This document shows, in pieces, positions 63,801 through 64,000 of a DNA stretch of 64,000 nucleotides. The position numbers and the translations under genes are program-made. The notes below the pieces were generated by a model. That model was not told the origin of the DNA, made no database searches, and worked only from the letters and a program-made list of their open reading frames with translations. The stretch's first letter is position 1; each line of letters opens with the position of its first letter. This stretch comes from Acanthopleura granulata (Eukaryota; Mollusca; Polyplacophora; Chitonida; Chitonidae), in NCBI GenBank assembly GCA_016165875.1, contig JABBOT010000004.1:124001-188000 (forward strand). Direction: 5' to 3'.

Positions 63801-63851
63801 GATAAATGTTGACAAATGTTCCAACATGTTACATGTGGACTTTCCACCGTA
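48854..63851 (-). CDS. unassigned multi-exon gene (internal part)
   Basis: I do not recognise this gene. Exons in gene order are 63851-63771 (an in-frame ATG at 63866 could instead start it), 63074-63031, 55220-55175, 54813-54766, 54582-54430 and 54090-54067. Two weaker ones follow, 50655-50635 and 48889-48854. Junction phases are 0, 2, 0, 0, 0, 0, 0 and all fit without a stop. The chain reads CNMLEHLSTFISSEFYLLF, LSEERRFHELLRHWR, LYVHRKFKGIYNCIK, VHAADEVLLKPFLTNQ, FKEIHKFLRWVMGKQLLRLS, MVSGDITKLDAMFVYYERKP, GMDWNKDCKTK and VASPEAQS. The tentative end adds VENVAGK and TFYNVLVLSYIM. It looks like a soluble helical protein rich in aromatic and basic residues, with no signal peptide or metal motif. 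Donors such as AGC|GTAAGT and AAG|GTATGC are good. Both ends of the gene are missing. Confidence 0.55.
49523..49577 (+). repeat. SINE-A short fragment
   Basis: GGGCTCTGCCTGGTTTCCTC, CCACTACAATGCTGGCCGCC and the ATCGT that follows. Confidence 0.75.
50372..50408 (+). repeat. direct copy of the 36-bp arm of the 50792-50914 hairpin
   Basis: GGCACCATTGCACATGTGTA then GGGAGCAGTTAGTTTCC. The flanking CATTTGACCTGAACCCTTGG also recurs near 50585-50618, so a larger unit of about 420 bp was duplicated. Confidence 0.85.
50792..50914. repeat. hairpin: 36-bp inverted repeat with a 51-bp loop
   Basis: The arms 50792-50827 and 50879-50914 are reverse complements with one mismatch. The arm reads GGCACCATTGCACATGTGTA then GGGAGCAGTTAGTTCC. 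Confidence 0.95.
52169..52427. repeat. long foldback element
   Basis: A perfect 22-bp inverted repeat occupies 52228-52249 and 52348-52369 (arm core TTTTTCAAGTGAATAACC). An outer perfect pair, GGCATCACCA against TGGTGATGCC, lies at 52169-52178 and 52418-52427. A partial match, CCTTCATGCCGAG against CGTCGACACGAAGG, lies between. The centre is AT-rich. Confidence 0.85.
54880..55050 (-). repeat. SINE-D body fragment
   Basis: On the minus strand it has GGTGGTTACCACCATAAG-like bases inverse to 62590-62740, with TTTGTCTAAAACTTTTCC and AAGTGGCTAGAAAAACC on the plus strand. It lies between two exons of the unassigned gene. Confidence 0.6.
55221..57000. other. intron of the unassigned gene, no exon seen
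   Basis: This is AT-rich DNA. Donor-like sites near 56405 and 56530 on the minus strand do not fit the phase of the surrounding exons or introduce stops. Confidence 0.45.
57000..57885. repeat. 23-bp minisatellite, about 38 copies, with 46-bp dimer order
   Basis: Two 23-bp variants alternate, CATCCAGATCGTTGAGATTT (then ATG) and CATCCAGGTGGTTGAGAGTT (then CTA), giving a 46-bp higher-order unit in the right half. The left end is more degraded. It lies in an intron of the unassigned gene. Confidence 0.9.
58795..58922. repeat. foldback element, 20-bp perfect inverted repeat
   Basis: AAAACTTTTGGACATACACA at 58807-58826 pairs with its exact inverse at 58869-58888. Outer matches ACATGTATGTGGAAA and TTTCCACATATGT extend the stem. 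Confidence 0.9.
59625..59882 (-). repeat. SINE-A copy, near full length
   Basis: Head segment TGGTTAGCGTGCACACAATG on the minus strand, then the B box GAGTTCAAACCCTGC and the body. The tail is degraded. Confidence 0.8.
61077..61286. repeat. MITE-1 copy, full length, reference for the family
   Basis: It starts TACTGTAAATGACATAAAAT and ends ATTTTGGGTCATTTACAGTA, a long terminal inverted repeat bounding 210 bp with no coding capacity. Confidence 0.85.
62477..62760 (+). repeat. SINE-D, tRNA-derived head on a distinct body
   Basis: The head GTGACTCATGAGCCTCTCAC is followed by a clean B box, GGGTTCAAGCCC. The body holds CATGGTTACCACAATAACAA and AAATTGAGTTTTTGATACCT. Headless relatives lie at 4855-5045 and 54880-55050. 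Confidence 0.65.
62771..62910 (+). repeat. SINE-A copy, 3' half
   Basis: GTCAGCCAGCAACTTGTTGA, CATTATAATGCTGGTCAGC, GAGTGAAATATTCTTGAGTT and an AT-rich end. It lies directly after SINE-D. Confidence 0.8.
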
Positions 63852-63914
63852 CTGGTTGAAAAACATTGTCTTTTACAATAGTGCATTGCTACATGTAACT
63901 CTGGTGCCCCCTTC

Positions 63915-64000
63915 ATTCATTTATTTATTTATTTGATTGGTGTTTTAACACTGTACTCAAGCATATTTCACCTATATGACAAACTGAGCTGGACTTGAAC
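63915..64000 (-). repeat. SINE-A copy cut by the window edge
   Basis: ATTTATTTATTTATTTGATT, CTGTACTCAAGCATATTTCA, then an internal deletion to GAGCTGGACTTGAAC, where the window ends. Confidence 0.85.

Overview
This is an AT-rich eukaryotic nuclear window from an animal. Genes are split into small exons of 24 to 681 bases by long GT-AG introns and one GC-AG intron. The DNA between exons is crowded with short tRNA-derived SINEs, palindromic MITE-like elements and minisatellites. The dominant SINE ends in an AATAAATA-type tail and is of the kind common in molluscan genomes, and TACATGTA-type palindromes recur throughout. A mollusc or close lophotrochozoan relative is my best guess (inference). 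There are no prokaryotic features, rRNA genes, CRISPR arrays or intact transfer RNA genes.

Layout. (1) 518-16265, minus: the first 15 coding exons of SMC2, the condensin ATPase, about 665 residues from the Walker A motif through most of the hinge; the gene runs off the left edge. (2) 16266-16484: a compact head-to-head promoter region with a perfect 12-bp palindrome matching the NRF1 site. (3) 20258-29328, plus: a complete six-exon DPH2 (diphthamide synthesis) with a non-coding leader exon near 16385-16484. (4) 32582-42023, minus: a complete seven-exon homologue of RIMOC1 (C5orf51), a Mon1-Ccz1/Rab7 cofactor. (5) about 48854-63851, minus: a chain of small exons in one reading frame whose phases all fit and which I could not assign to a family. 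It is the least explained coding signal in the window.

The rest is intron or intergenic DNA. I distinguish at least four SINE types with tRNA-like heads, three MITE-like families that recur in the introns of all genes, several foldback elements, and tandem repeats with periods of about 23, 25, 51 and 71-77 bp.

The genes do not form a functional pathway. SMC2 acts in chromosome condensation, DPH2 modifies elongation factor 2, and RIMOC1 acts in late endosome and mitophagy traffic. The only shared regulation I can argue for is the SMC2/DPH2 bidirectional promoter. I found no convincing new biological system. The unassigned minus-strand gene and the foldback and MITE families are the items most worth follow-up.
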